From positions 1-56,866 of the forward strand of contig NZ_JBAKHX010000052.1 of assembly GCF_036906915.1 (NCBI RefSeq): a DNA stretch of 56,866 bases, in the 5' to 3' direction. Of this stretch, positions 9,783 to 17,797 are shown piece by piece (the stretch's first letter is position 1; every line of letters starts with the position of its first letter). The DNA is from Phytohabitans sp036906915. GTDB taxonomy: Bacteria > Actinomycetota > Actinomycetes > Mycobacteriales > Micromonosporaceae. A model generated the notes under the pieces. The model had not been told where the DNA came from and did no database searches. It was given only the letters and a program-made list of their open reading frames with translations. A program made the translations under genes and the position numbers.

Positions 9783-10892
9783 CTACCCGTGGATGCGCCC
9801 CGCGGTCTCGGAGAGGCGGCGGCCGTGACCACCCCACCGGCTCGCGATGATCTCGGCGGCGATGCTCACCGCGGTCTCCTCCGGCGTCCGTGCGCCGAGG
9901 TCGAGCCCGATCGGCGACGACAGCCGCCCCAGTGCGGCGTCGTCGACGCCGGCCTCACGCAGCCGCGCGAGACGGTCGTCGTGCGTACGGCGTGAGCCCA
10001 TGGCGCCGACGTAGGCGAGCGGCAGGTCCAGGGCGATCCGCAGCACCGGTACGTCGAACTTGGGGTCATGCGTGAGCACGCAGACGACGCTGCGCTCGTC
10101 GAGCCGGCCCGCTTCCGCCTCGGCGGCCAGGTACTTGTGCGGCCACGCCACCACGACCTCGTCGGCCTCGGGGAAGCGCCGCTGGGTGGCGAAGACCGGG
10201 CGGGCGTCGCAGACGGTCACGCGATATCCGAGGAAGGCGCCGATCCGGGCGACCGCCGCCGCGAAGTCGATCGCGCCGAAGACGATCATCCGGGGGCGGG
10301 GCGCGTACGAGCGGACCAGCACGCTCAGCCCACCGCCGCGGCGCTGCCCGTCGGGGCCGTAATGCAGCACTCCGGTGCGCCCGCCGGCGAGCAGCCCGCG
10401 CCCGTCGTCGGTGGCGGCGTCGTCGAGCCGCGCCGAGCCCAGCGTGCCGTCCCGTCGATCGGGCCAGATCACCAGGTGCCGGCCGAGCCGGTCGTCGGGG
10501 CCTTCGACGCTGGTGAGCACAGCCACCGGCACGGCTTTGTCGATCGACTCGGCCACGTCTGCCAGCTGCGGAAACGTCTCCCGGTCGACCCGTTCGACGT
10601 ACAGCTCGATCGTGCCCCCGCACGTCAGGCCCACCGAGAAGGCGTCGTCGTCGCTCACCCCGTACCGCTGAAGGCGCGGCTGCCCGCCGGCGATGGCCTC
10701 CTGGCAAAGGTCGTAGACCGCGCCCTCGACGCATCCACCCGACACGCTGCCGACGGCTGTGCCGTCCGGCCCGACCAGCATGGTCGCGCCTGGCGGGCGC
10801 GGCGCGCTGCTCCACGTCGCGACGACAGTGGCCACGCCCACCGGCTCGCCACCGCGCCACCACCGGAGCAGGTCGTCGATGACCTCACGCAT
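9783..10892 (-). CDS. xdhC: XdhC/CoxI family molybdenum-enzyme maturation protein
   Basis: XdhC-family proteins bind molybdenum cofactor, promote its sulfuration and insert it into xanthine dehydrogenase. The 369-aa sequence carries the N-terminal XdhC_CoxI domain (VATVVATWSSAPRPPGATML, then SVSGGCVEGAVYDL and LTCGGTIELYVE with conserved cysteines) and a C-terminal Rossmann domain (MIVFGAIDFAAAVARIG near 220-236, then YVGAMGSRRTHDDR and IGLDLGARTPEETAVSI). ATG at 10892 was chosen because it overlaps the mocA-like stop by 8 bp (ATGCGTGA), a usual sign of coupling. It lies in the purine cluster and should service the xanthine dehydrogenase encoded at 15166-20004. Confidence 0.92.
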   Translation of the reverse strand: MREVIDDLLRWWRGGEPVGVATVVATWSSAPRPPGATMLVGPDGTAVGSVSGGCVEGAVYDLCQEAIAGGQPRLQRYGVSDDDAFSVGLTCGGTIELYVERVDRETFPQLADVAESIDKAVPVAVLTSVEGPDDRLGRHLVIWPDRRDGTLGSARLDDAATDDGRGLLAGGRTGVLHYGPDGQRRGGGLSVLVRSYAPRPRMIVFGAIDFAAAVARIGAFLGYRVTVCDARPVFATQRRFPEADEVVVAWPHKYLAAEAEAGRLDERSVVCVLTHDPKFDVPVLRIALDLPLAYVGAMGSRRTHDDRLARLREAGVDDAALGRLSSPIGLDLGARTPEETAVSIAAEIIASRWGGHGRRLSETAGRIHG

Positions 10893-11460
10893 GAGACCCA
10901 GTGTGCTCCTCGGGCGTGTCCACGTCACGATCGTCGGCTACGTCCTCGCACGGCACGATCCGCACGGCGTGCTTGGAAAGGTAAGGCCGGGCGCCCACGT
11001 CTCCGGTGGCCAGCGTCGCGACACCCACCCAGTGGTCACGCCCGAGCAGCACGGGGTGGCCGCGCCGGCCGGCGTACCCGGCCATGGCGAGGGCGTCGGG
11101 CGCCGAGAGCGCGACGAGCCTGCGCACGGCGGCGGCCGTGATGCCGGGCTGGTCGACCAGTAGCACGACGGCGGACTCCGCGCCGGTCTCGTCGAGAGCG
11201 GCGAGGCCGGCGCGAAGCGACGAGCCCATGCCCGTCGGCCAGTCCTGGTTGACGACGGCCCGCTCCATACGGACCTCGGCCTGGACGCGGTCGGCGGCGG
11301 CGCCGAGCACCACGACCACGGGCGCGCAGCCGCCATCGCGGAGGGTGGCGGCCGCGTGCTCCACAAGCAGCCGACCATCGCGGCGGACCAGGGCCTTCGG
11401 CATCCCGTACCGCCGGCCGGCGCCAGCGGCGAGCAGCAGTCCCGCGGCGGTCACGGTCAT
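10885..11460 (-). CDS. mocA: MocA/MobA-like molybdenum cofactor nucleotidyltransferase
   Basis: The 191-aa nucleotidyltransferase has the glycosyltransferase-A-like fold. It begins with the nucleotide-binding LLLAAGAGRRYGMPKALV (8-25), where GxGxRxG and the lysine are conserved, followed by VVVLGAAADRV, the metal-binding aspartate in VVLLVDQPGITAAAV (about 99-113), GRRGHPVLLG and a C-terminal VDTPEE. Such proteins transfer CMP to molybdopterin to make the cofactor used by xanthine dehydrogenase, and are typically beside xdhC as here. It is the first gene of the mocA-xdhC pair. Immediately upstream on the opposite strand lies a broken epoxide hydrolase fragment. Confidence 0.88.
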   Translation of the reverse strand: MTVTAAGLLLAAGAGRRYGMPKALVRRDGRLLVEHAAATLRDGGCAPVVVVLGAAADRVQAEVRMERAVVNQDWPTGMGSSLRAGLAALDETGAESAVVLLVDQPGITAAAVRRLVALSAPDALAMAGYAGRRGHPVLLGRDHWVGVATLATGDVGARPYLSKHAVRIVPCEDVADDRDVDTPEEHTGSHA

Positions 11461-11466
11461 ACTCTA

Positions 11467-11628
11467 TGCCGGTGGAACCCTTCCAGATCCACGTCGACGA
11501 GCGGTCCTCGCCGACCTGGCGGCGCGCCTGCGCCACACGCGCTGGCCCGGCCCGGCCCCGGTGAGCCGTGGTCGCAGGGCACCCACCTCGCCTACCTGCG
11601 CGGGCGTCACCCGCCGGCCCTCGGGTGA
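11467..11628 (+). pseudogene. Epoxide hydrolase N-terminal remnant, frameshifted and truncated
   Basis: From the ATG at 11467 the first frame reads MPVEPFQIHVDER, typical of the epoxide hydrolase N-terminal (EHN) domain. One base appears to be missing near 11507. The match continues in the next frame as VLADLAARLRHTRWPGP, then shifts again to GEPWSQGTHLAYLRG, which fits the family's GxxWxxGTxLAYLR motif. Only about 50 of roughly 380 residues remain; the alpha/beta-hydrolase domain is absent. Forty-two bases later lies the solo hairpin repeat at 11671. The frameshifts and missing body make this a dead gene. I infer that deletion, possibly linked to the repeat, removed the rest. Confidence 0.7.
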
Positions 11629-11670
11629 GCTGCGGCCCGAGCTTCGCGGACGCGGCCTGCGTTTCGCGGC

Positions 11671-11746
11671 GATCAAGGACTTTCGTATCGATCAAGGGCA
11701 AACGCACGCGGATTTGAGATCGAACCACGTGCATTTGCCCTTGATC
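11671..11746 (+). repeat. 76-bp terminal repeat, solo copy 3
   Basis: The head box GATCAAGG lies at 11671 and the 57-bp hairpin at 11690-11746. One arm reads GATCAAGGGCAAACGCACG and the other pairs with it except for one G-T position. No inward-facing partner is visible on its left. The expected interior is occupied by the epoxide hydrolase remnant, so this may be half of a former pair. Confidence 0.85.
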
Positions 11747-11754
11747 GACGCGGA

Positions 11755-11792
11755 GGGGCGCGGGCGTGGGGCGCGGGCGTGGGGCGCGGGCG
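11755..11792. repeat. 13-bp tandem repeat beside solo hairpin
   Basis: The unit ggggcgcgggcgt occurs twice in full (11755-11767, 11768-11780) and once lacking its last base (11781-11792), then decays into related G/C-rich sequence to about 11815. It begins eight bases outside the hairpin. No gene is visible between here and the pucR stop at 11856. Confidence 0.7.
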
Positions 11793-11855
11793 GGGCGCGG
11801 AGCGCGGGCCGGGCGTGAGGGGACGGCGCGGCGGGTGGGGCGGGTGGCCCTCCCG

Positions 11856-13382
11856 TTATGGGGTCAGGTGGAGGGCTAGGAAGAAGTCGACTCGGGTGTC
11901 GAAGTTGGTCAGGTCGCGGCCGGTCAGGGCTTCGATGCGGCCGATCCGGTAGCGCAGCGTGTTGACGTGCACGTGCAGTCGCTCGGCGCAGCGCGTCCAC
12001 GAGCCGCCGCAGTCCAGGAAGTCGCCCAGCGTGTGCACCAGGTCGGCGTCGTGCGCGCGGTCGTACTCGACCAGCGGCCCGAGCAGGCGCTCCCGGAACG
12101 CGGCTCGCGCTTCCATCGGCACCCGGGCCAGCAGGAGCTGGTGCGACGCCAGGTCGCTGGACGCGACCACCGCCGTGCGGCCGGCGGCTGACCGGTACGC
12201 GTGGCGGGCCTCTTCGACGGCGCCCGCCAGCGTCGACGGGCCGGCGGCGGGGCCGCTGACGCCGATCGACAGCCGGCCGGCGCCGAGCCCGGGCGCGAGT
12301 GCGTCGGTCGCCGTGCGCAGCGCGGCGGCGACGTCGGTGCCCGGCGGCGCCGCGAGGACGGCGAGGATCTCTGACCCTGGTAGTGGGGTCACCACCGCGT
12401 GGTCTGTCACGGTGCGCAGCGCTTCCTGGAGCACGGCGAGGCCCAGCTCGGGCGGTGCGCGCAGGCCGGTCAGGGCGGCGACCACCGCCACGAGCGTCGC
12501 CTCGGGCGGCAGCCCGCATGACAGCAGCGCGGCCCGCAGGTCGGCCGGCTCGGCACCGGTCGCGAGCAGGCGGCCGACGCTGTCGGCGAGGCGGTGTTCG
12601 ACGCGGACGACCTCGTCGAGCTGGGTGCGTTCCAGCACCGCGAGGCTGGCGAGCTCGTCGACGGCCTCCGGGGGGCCGTGGGTGTCGCCTTCGGCGGGAC
12701 ACGCGAGGAACCACGACGCCAGGCGGTGTTCGGGCCGGCCGGGCACGGCGACCAGGTGGTACCGCCGCCCGTCGACGGTTACCACGGCCGGGAGCCGGCT
12801 GGCGGACAGGAACGCCCGTGCGAGCGCCGCGGCCCGGTCACCCAGTGGCGCGGTGCCGGCGATCAACCGCCCGGTCGGGGACAGGATCCAGCACGCCACG
12901 CCCAGGTCGGCGGCCATCGGCGGGAGCAGGTCGGCCAGGCGGGCACCGGCGGCCATCGCCGCCATGAGGCCGCGCTGGCGCCCGAGTACGGAGGCGAGGC
13001 CACTCGCGCGGTGCGCCCAGAGCGACTGGTTGACCTGGTCGACGATCTCGCGGAACGAGACCTCGACGGGTACCTCGAACAGCGGCACGCCGTGGCGGCG
13101 GCAAGCGGCGACCAGGTCGGGCGGCACCGAGCCGTAGACGGCGTCGCCGGCGCCGATCGCGGTGACCCCGCCGGCCGCGCACGCCGCGACGAACGCCTCC
13201 GAGTCGCCGGGCTCGCGGCGCCACATGAGGCCGGTCAGCACCACCTCACCGCCGGCCAGGTAGCGGCGGGGATCGAGGAGATCTGTCACGTATATCCGGT
13301 TTATCGCCCGGTCGGGGCCTTCGGCGCCGGTGAGCAAGGCGAGCTTCAGCCGGGGCTGGTCGAGCAGCTCACGCAGCAGCAT
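11856..13382 (-). CDS. pucR: PucR-family transcriptional regulator of purine catabolism
   Basis: The 508-aa regulator has the N-terminal PucR ligand-sensing domain (LLRELLDQPRLKLALLTG, then NRIYVTDLLDPRRYLAGGEV and GVPLFEVPVEVSFREI, about 1-130), a middle region with a GGDEF-related fold, and a C-terminal helix-turn-helix of the PucR/CdaR type (ERLHVHVNTLRYRIGRIE, about 470-488). B. subtilis PucR controls urate and allantoin genes. Here the gene is divergent from the OHCU-decarboxylase-led operon, separated by 115 bp that hold an inverted repeat (13416-13448). That placement makes it the likely regulator of the purine operons. Which effector it senses cannot be told from sequence. Confidence 0.93.
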   Translation of the reverse strand: MLLRELLDQPRLKLALLTGAEGPDRAINRIYVTDLLDPRRYLAGGEVVLTGLMWRREPGDSEAFVAACAAGGVTAIGAGDAVYGSVPPDLVAACRRHGVPLFEVPVEVSFREIVDQVNQSLWAHRASGLASVLGRQRGLMAAMAAGARLADLLPPMAADLGVACWILSPTGRLIAGTAPLGDRAAALARAFLSASRLPAVVTVDGRRYHLVAVPGRPEHRLASWFLACPAEGDTHGPPEAVDELASLAVLERTQLDEVVRVEHRLADSVGRLLATGAEPADLRAALLSCGLPPEATLVAVVAALTGLRAPPELGLAVLQEALRTVTDHAVVTPLPGSEILAVLAAPPGTDVAAALRTATDALAPGLGAGRLSIGVSGPAAGPSTLAGAVEEARHAYRSAAGRTAVVASSDLASHQLLLARVPMEARAAFRERLLGPLVEYDRAHDADLVHTLGDFLDCGGSWTRCAERLHVHVNTLRYRIGRIEALTGRDLTNFDTRVDFFLALHLTP

Positions 13383-13415
13383 CGCGGGTCCTTCGGGCCG
13401 GTTTGGAGGAACCTA

Positions 13416-13448
13416 CGAAAACCATACGGCGACCGTGTATCGGTTTCG
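13416..13448. promoter_or_regulatory. Imperfect inverted repeat between pucR and uraD, candidate operator
   Basis: A left arm CGAAAACCATACGG and a right arm whose complement reads CGAAACCGATACACGG are separated by three bases. They share CGAAA, CC, ATAC and GG in order but differ by small gaps. The repeat lies midway in the divergent pucR/uraD spacer, where an autoregulating PucR would bind. No experimentally known motif is matched. Confidence 0.35.
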
Positions 13449-13497
13449 GCGTTACCGCCGCTTCAAGGACGTAACGGCCAACTGTTGTACTCGTCCA

Positions 13498-13986
13498 ATG
13501 GCGGAACTCTCGCAGTTCAATGCCCTGTCGCCGGCCGACGCCGAACACGAGTTGCTCGCCTGCTGCGCGGCTCCAGCGTGGGCCCGGGAGGTCGCCGCTG
13601 GTCGGCCGTACCGGGACGTGCTGGCACTACGCGCGGCGGGTGATCGCGCGGCGCGCCACCTGACCTGGGATGACGTCGCGCGGGCGCTGTCCGCGCACCC
13701 GCGGATCGGCGAGCGACCAGCCGGCGACGACCGCGAGTCGACCTGGTCGCGGCGCGAGCAGGCCGGCGTGGCCGAGTCTGCCAAGGAGGCGCTCGCGGAG
13801 GCGAACAGGGCGTACGAGGAGCGCTTCGACCACGTCTTCCTGATCTTCGCGACGGGTAAGACCGACGCGGAGATGCTCGCGGCCGCGCGGGCGCGCCTGG
13901 CCAACGACGAGGAGACCGAGCGGGGCGTGGTGCGAAACGAACTGCGCAAGATCGCGTTGCTGCGGCTGGAACGGCTCGTGTCGTGA
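13498..13986 (+). CDS. uraD: 2-oxo-4-hydroxy-4-carboxy-5-ureidoimidazoline (OHCU) decarboxylase
   Basis: OHCU decarboxylase carries out the last step from urate to (S)-allantoin, after urate oxidase and HIU hydrolase. The 162-aa helical protein shows the diagnostic active-site HPRIGER (about 75-81), an NRAYEERFDHVFLIFATGK stretch near 106-124 and the C-terminal NDEETERGVVRNELRKIALL. ATG at 13498 gives the family's usual beginning and length; the open frame upstream is non-homologous. It is the first gene of a tightly packed plus-strand operon, and its TGA overlaps the next GTG. Transcription probably starts in the spacer shared with pucR. Confidence 0.93.
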   Translation: MAELSQFNALSPADAEHELLACCAAPAWAREVAAGRPYRDVLALRAAGDRAARHLTWDDVARALSAHPRIGERPAGDDRESTWSRREQAGVAESAKEALAEANRAYEERFDHVFLIFATGKTDAEMLAAARARLANDEETERGVVRNELRKIALLRLERLVS

Positions 13987-14309
13987 GCCTGTCGACCCAC
14001 GTGCTCGACAACAGCACCGGCACGCCGGCCCGGGGGGTGCCGGTGAGGCTGGAACGCCGCGACGGCGACGGGTGGTCACCGGTCGCCGCGGGCGCGACCG
14101 ACGCCGACGGCCGGCTACGCGATTGGGTACCGGAGGGGCAGTGGCGGGCGGACGTGTACCGGCTGGTTTTCGACACGGCCGGCCACCTCGGACCCGACGC
14201 CTTCTTCCCGGAGGTGGCCGTGGTCTTCCGGGTCGCCGACACCGCGCGGCACCACCACGTTCCGCTGCTGCTCAGCCCGTACGGCTACACCACCTACCGG
14301 GGGAGTTGA
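13983..14309 (+). CDS. uraH: 5-Hydroxyisourate hydrolase (transthyretin-like)
   Basis: The 108-aa protein hydrolyses 5-hydroxyisourate, the product of urate oxidase, to OHCU. It carries the family signatures: STHVLDNSTGTPARGVPVRL at the N-terminus with the active-site histidine, an arginine near residue 46, HHHVPLLLSPYGYTTYRGS at the end, and the C-terminal tetrapeptide YRGS that defines the enzyme against vertebrate transthyretin. The GTG start overlaps the uraD stop (GTGA). The urate oxidase ATG follows two bases after the stop, so the three urate-to-allantoin enzymes are consecutive. Confidence 0.95.
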   Translation: MSLSTHVLDNSTGTPARGVPVRLERRDGDGWSPVAAGATDADGRLRDWVPEGQWRADVYRLVFDTAGHLGPDAFFPEVAVVFRVADTARHHHVPLLLSPYGYTTYRGS

Positions 14310-14311
14310 GA

Positions 14312-15166
14312 ATGAGTATCGTGCTGGGGCCTAACCAGTACGGCAAGGCGGAGACGCGGGTCGTGCGGGTGGTGCGTGACGGCGCGCGGCACGAACTGCG
14401 CGACCTCAACGTCAGCGTCGCGCTGGCGGGAGACCTGGCGGGCACCCACCTCACCGGCGACAACGCGGCGGTGCTGCCGACCGACACGCAGAAGAACACC
14501 GTGTACGCGTTCGCGAAGCGGCACGGCATCGGGGAGCCGGAGGAGTTCGGGCTGCGGCTGGCGCGGCACTTCGTGGCGTCGCAGCCGTCGATCGGCCGCG
14601 CTCGCGTGTCCATCGAGCAGTACGCGTGGCGACGGCTCGGCCCGCACTCGTTTCAGCGCGACGGCGGCGAGAACCGCACGTGCTTGGTCACAGTGGACGG
14701 AGCCGACGAGTGGGTGGTGTCCGGCATCGCCGACCTGGTACTGCTGAACTCCACCGACTCGGAGTTCTGGGGGTACGCGAAGGACGAGTACACGACGCTG
14801 CCGGAGACGAAGGACCGGGTGCTCGCGACGGCGGTGTCGGCGCGGTGGCGGCACGCTTCCTCCGAAGGGGACTGGGCGGCTTCCTACGGCGGCGTGCGGG
14901 ACGCGCTCGTCGCCGCGTTCGTCGAGACGTACAGCCTGTCGCTCCAGCAGACCCTGTACGCGATGGGGCGCCGGGTGCTGGAAGAGCGGCCGGAGATCGT
15001 CGAGGTGCGGCTAGCACTGCCCAACAAGCACCACCTCCTCGTCGACCTGTCGCCGTTCGGGCTCGACAACCCCAACGAGGTGTTCGTGGCGGCGGACCGG
15101 CCGTACGGGCTGATCGAAGGCACGGTGCTGCGCTCCTCGGTTTCGCCGGTCGACGGGGCGTTCTGA
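14312..15166 (+). CDS. uox: Urate oxidase (uricase)
   Basis: The 284-aa cofactor-free enzyme oxidises urate with O2 to 5-hydroxyisourate and H2O2. Visible motifs are the N-terminal NQYGKAETRVVRV with the catalytic lysine, LPTDTQKNTVYAFAK with the catalytic threonine (about 50-64), LNSTDSEFWGY near 143-153 and the C-terminal NKHHLLVDLSPFGLDNPNEV, which contains the histidine of the catalytic triad. The length is close to the usual 300. ATG at 14312 was preferred over longer openings because homology begins there. The stop TGA overlaps the ATG of the next gene (TGATG). Peroxide production implies a need for catalase elsewhere. Confidence 0.96.
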   Translation: MSIVLGPNQYGKAETRVVRVVRDGARHELRDLNVSVALAGDLAGTHLTGDNAAVLPTDTQKNTVYAFAKRHGIGEPEEFGLRLARHFVASQPSIGRARVSIEQYAWRRLGPHSFQRDGGENRTCLVTVDGADEWVVSGIADLVLLNSTDSEFWGYAKDEYTTLPETKDRVLATAVSARWRHASSEGDWAASYGGVRDALVAAFVETYSLSLQQTLYAMGRRVLEERPEIVEVRLALPNKHHLLVDLSPFGLDNPNEVFVAADRPYGLIEGTVLRSSVSPVDGAF

Positions 15167-16011
15167 TGGACTTCCTGCAACCCTCCACATGGGACGAGGC
15201 GCTGGCGGCCAAAGCGGCGCACCCCGACGCGGTGCCGATCGCCGGTGGCACCGACGTGATGGTGGAGCTGAACTTCGACCGCCGCCGCCCGCCCGCGCTG
15301 CTCGACCTGACCCGGGTCGCCCCGCTCGCCGAATGGGGCACCGACGGTGACCTGCTGCGCGTCGGCGCCGGGGTGTCGTACCGGCGGATCATCGAGGAAC
15401 TGGGCACCGCGCTGCCGGGACTGGCGATGGCGTCCCGCACCGTCGGCTCACCGCAGATCCGCAACCGTGGCACGGTCGGCGGCAACCTCGGTTCGGCCTC
15501 GCCCGCCGGTGACGCGCACCCGCCGCTGCTCGCTTCCGGCGCGCTGGTGGAGCTGGCCTCGGTACGCGGTGTGCGCCAAGTGCCGGTCGACGGGTTCTTC
15601 CTGGGCCCGAAGCGCAGCGCGCTGGCGCCCGACGAGCTGATCGCCGCGTTCCTGGTGCGGCCCGGTGGTGCGGAGCAGTTCGCGAAGGTGGGCACCCGCA
15701 ACGCGATGGTGATCGCGGTGTGTTCGTTCGCGCTGTCGCTGGACCCAGCGGGCCGAACGGTGGGAACGGGGATCGGGTCGGCGGCGCCGACACCGGTGCG
15801 GGCGCCGGACGCGGAGGAGTTCCTGGCGGCTTCGCTGGACTGGGACGGGCGCGACCCGGTGTCCCTATCGGTGGCGGAACGCTTCGGTGAGCTGGTGAGC
15901 GCGGCGGCGTCACCGATCGACGACGTGCGCGGCACGGCCGCGTACCGGAAGCACGCGCTGTCGGTGCTCGCGCGCCGCACGCTCGTGTGGGCCTGGAAGG
16001 GGTTGGCGTGA
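15166..16011 (+). CDS. xdhB: Xanthine dehydrogenase FAD-binding subunit
   Basis: The 281-aa protein is the FAD subunit of a molybdenum hydroxylase. FAD-binding motifs are PIAGGTDVMVELN (about 24-36) and the second loop GTVGGNLGSASPAGDAHPP (about 104-122). The C-terminal CO-dehydrogenase flavoprotein domain begins around 180. It passes electrons from the [2Fe-2S] subunit to NAD+ or another acceptor. It begins inside the urate oxidase stop and its own stop overlaps the next GTG, so it is translationally coupled in the operon. The substrate is inferred to be xanthine/hypoxanthine from the flanking urate-degradation genes. Confidence 0.92.
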   Translation: MDFLQPSTWDEALAAKAAHPDAVPIAGGTDVMVELNFDRRRPPALLDLTRVAPLAEWGTDGDLLRVGAGVSYRRIIEELGTALPGLAMASRTVGSPQIRNRGTVGGNLGSASPAGDAHPPLLASGALVELASVRGVRQVPVDGFFLGPKRSALAPDELIAAFLVRPGGAEQFAKVGTRNAMVIAVCSFALSLDPAGRTVGTGIGSAAPTPVRAPDAEEFLAASLDWDGRDPVSLSVAERFGELVSAAASPIDDVRGTAAYRKHALSVLARRTLVWAWKGLA

Positions 16012-16463
16012 GGCTGAACTGCACGGTCAACGGGGAAAGTCGGCAGGCCGACGACGTGTGGGCGGGCGAGAGCCTGCTCTACGTGCTGCGCGAGCGGCTC
16101 GGGCTGCCTGGCGCCAAGAACGCCTGCGAGCAGGGCGAGTGCGGCTCCTGCACGGTGTACCTGGACGACATGCCGGTGTGCGCGTGCCTGGTCGCGGCGG
16201 GGCAGGCCGAGGGGCACGACGTGGTGACCGTCGAAGGGCTCGCCGACGGGCCGGTGCAGCGGGCGTTCCTGGCGGCCGGAGCCGTCCAGTGTGGATTCTG
16301 CACGCCCGGCCTGGTGGTCGCGGTGCACGACCTGCTGGCCCGAGACTCAGCGCCGACCGACCCGGAGATCCGCGAGGCGCTGGCGGGCAACCTGTGCAGA
16401 TGCACGGGGTACGAGAAGATCCTCGACGCCGTGCGATTGGCCTGTGAGCGGGTTCAGCCATGA
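16008..16463 (+). CDS. Xanthine dehydrogenase [2Fe-2S] subunit
   Basis: The 151-aa subunit carries two [2Fe-2S] clusters. The N-terminal plant-ferredoxin-type domain has the pattern C-x4-C-x2-C in NACEQGECGSCTVYLDD (about 38-54) with its fourth cysteine in PVCACLVAAGQ. The C-terminal domain has QCGFCTPGLVVA and NLCRCTGYEKI, giving the C-x2-C ... C-x-C ligands. GTG at 16008 was chosen as the start because it overlaps the preceding stop and matches the usual N-terminus. It conducts electrons between the molybdenum and FAD subunits. Confidence 0.94.
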   Translation: MRLNCTVNGESRQADDVWAGESLLYVLRERLGLPGAKNACEQGECGSCTVYLDDMPVCACLVAAGQAEGHDVVTVEGLADGPVQRAFLAAGAVQCGFCTPGLVVAVHDLLARDSAPTDPEIREALAGNLCRCTGYEKILDAVRLACERVQP

Positions 16464-17797
16464 TGATCATTGAAGGCTGTGCCGTGGCCACGGTGGACGC
16501 GTCCGGCACCGAGTACGCCGATGGGCACGTCGCTGTCGAAGACGGACGGATCGTCGCGGTGGGCTCCGGCAGCTACCCCGGGCCGGGGGAGCGGGTCGAC
16601 GGCACCGGCTGCCTCGCCACACCCGGCCTGGTCAACACCCACCATCACCTGTACCAGTGGGCCACGCGCGGGCTCGCCCAGCAGGAGAACCTGTTCGGCT
16701 GGCTGACGGACCTGTACCCCATCTGGGCGCGCCTCGACGAGCAGGTCGTGGCCGACACGACGGCCGCCGGCCTCGGCTGGCTCGCTCTCTCCGGCTGCAC
16801 CACCAGCTCCGACCACCACTACGTCTTCCCCAACGGGGTCGGCGATCTGGTGGCCGCCCAGGCCCATGCGGCCGCCGAGATCGGGCTGCGGTTTCACCTG
16901 TGCCGCGGCTCAATGGACCTCGGCGCGTCCGCCGGTGGCCTGCCGCCCGACGAGGTCGTCGAGGACACCGAGGCGGCGCTCGCCGGCACCGAGGCGGCGA
17001 TCGACCGATACCACGACCCGGCGCCGGACGCGATGCTGCGGGTGGCCGTGGCGCCGTGCTCGCCGTTCTCCGCCACCGGCAAGCTGATGAGCGAGGCCGC
17101 GACGCTCGCCCGCCGTCGCGGCGTGCGGCTGCACACCCACCTCGCCGAGACCGTCGAGGAAGAGGAGTACTGCCGGGAGAAGCACGGCTGCACCCCGGCC
17201 GAGTACGCCGAACGCCTCGGCTGGCTGGGTGACGACGTGTGGCTCGCGCACGCCGTGCACCTCGACGCGGGCGCGGTGGCCCGGTTCGGCGCCACCGGCA
17301 CGGGCGTGGCGCACTGTCCCAGCTCGAACGCGCGGCTGGGCGCGGGCGTGGCGCCGGTGCCCGATCTGCTGGCTGCCGGCGCGCCCGTCGGCCTCGGTGT
17401 CGACGGCGCGGCGTCGCAGGAAACCAGCCAACTCGGTGTGGAGCTGCGCCAGGCGCTGTACGCCGCACGGCTGCGCGGTGGGCCGGCGGCGCTGACCGCC
17501 CGGCAGTCGCTGTCGCTCGGCACCATCGGCGGCGCACGCTGCCTCGGCCGGTCCGACGAGATGGGCTCGCTGGAGCCCGGAAAGCTCGCCGATGTCGCGC
17601 TGTGGCGGATCGACGGGCTGGGTCACGCCGGCATCGACGACCCGGTGGCAGCGCTGGTGTTCGGCCCGCTGGCCACTGTGGAGCTGCTGCTGGTCGGCGG
17701 CCGTCCGGTGGTCGAGGCGGGGCGGCTGCGCACCGCCGACGAGCGCGACCTGGCCCGGCGTACCGTCCGGGCGCACGAGAGGCTGCTTCCGCGATGA
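16460..17797 (+). CDS. 8-oxoguanine/guanine deaminase-like amidohydrolase
   Basis: The 445-aa metal-dependent hydrolase of the amidohydrolase superfamily (AtzB/TrzN/8-oxoguanine deaminase branch) would deaminate a purine to feed the pathway, for example guanine to xanthine or 8-oxoguanine to urate. Metal-binding sites are visible: PGLVNTHHHLYQWATRG (about 54-70), LHTHLAETVEEEEYC (about 218-232), LAHAVHLD near 259 and LGVDGAASQETSQL near 311-324. The sequence most resembles 8-oxoguanine deaminases by recall; guanine deaminase is the main alternative. The ATG overlaps the stop of the [2Fe-2S] gene and its stop overlaps the molybdenum subunit start, so it is embedded within the xanthine dehydrogenase operon. 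Confidence 0.85.
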   Translation: MMIIEGCAVATVDASGTEYADGHVAVEDGRIVAVGSGSYPGPGERVDGTGCLATPGLVNTHHHLYQWATRGLAQQENLFGWLTDLYPIWARLDEQVVADTTAAGLGWLALSGCTTSSDHHYVFPNGVGDLVAAQAHAAAEIGLRFHLCRGSMDLGASAGGLPPDEVVEDTEAALAGTEAAIDRYHDPAPDAMLRVAVAPCSPFSATGKLMSEAATLARRRGVRLHTHLAETVEEEEYCREKHGCTPAEYAERLGWLGDDVWLAHAVHLDAGAVARFGATGTGVAHCPSSNARLGAGVAPVPDLLAAGAPVGLGVDGAASQETSQLGVELRQALYAARLRGGPAALTARQSLSLGTIGGARCLGRSDEMGSLEPGKLADVALWRIDGLGHAGIDDPVAALVFGPLATVELLLVGGRPVVEAGRLRTADERDLARRTVRAHERLLPR

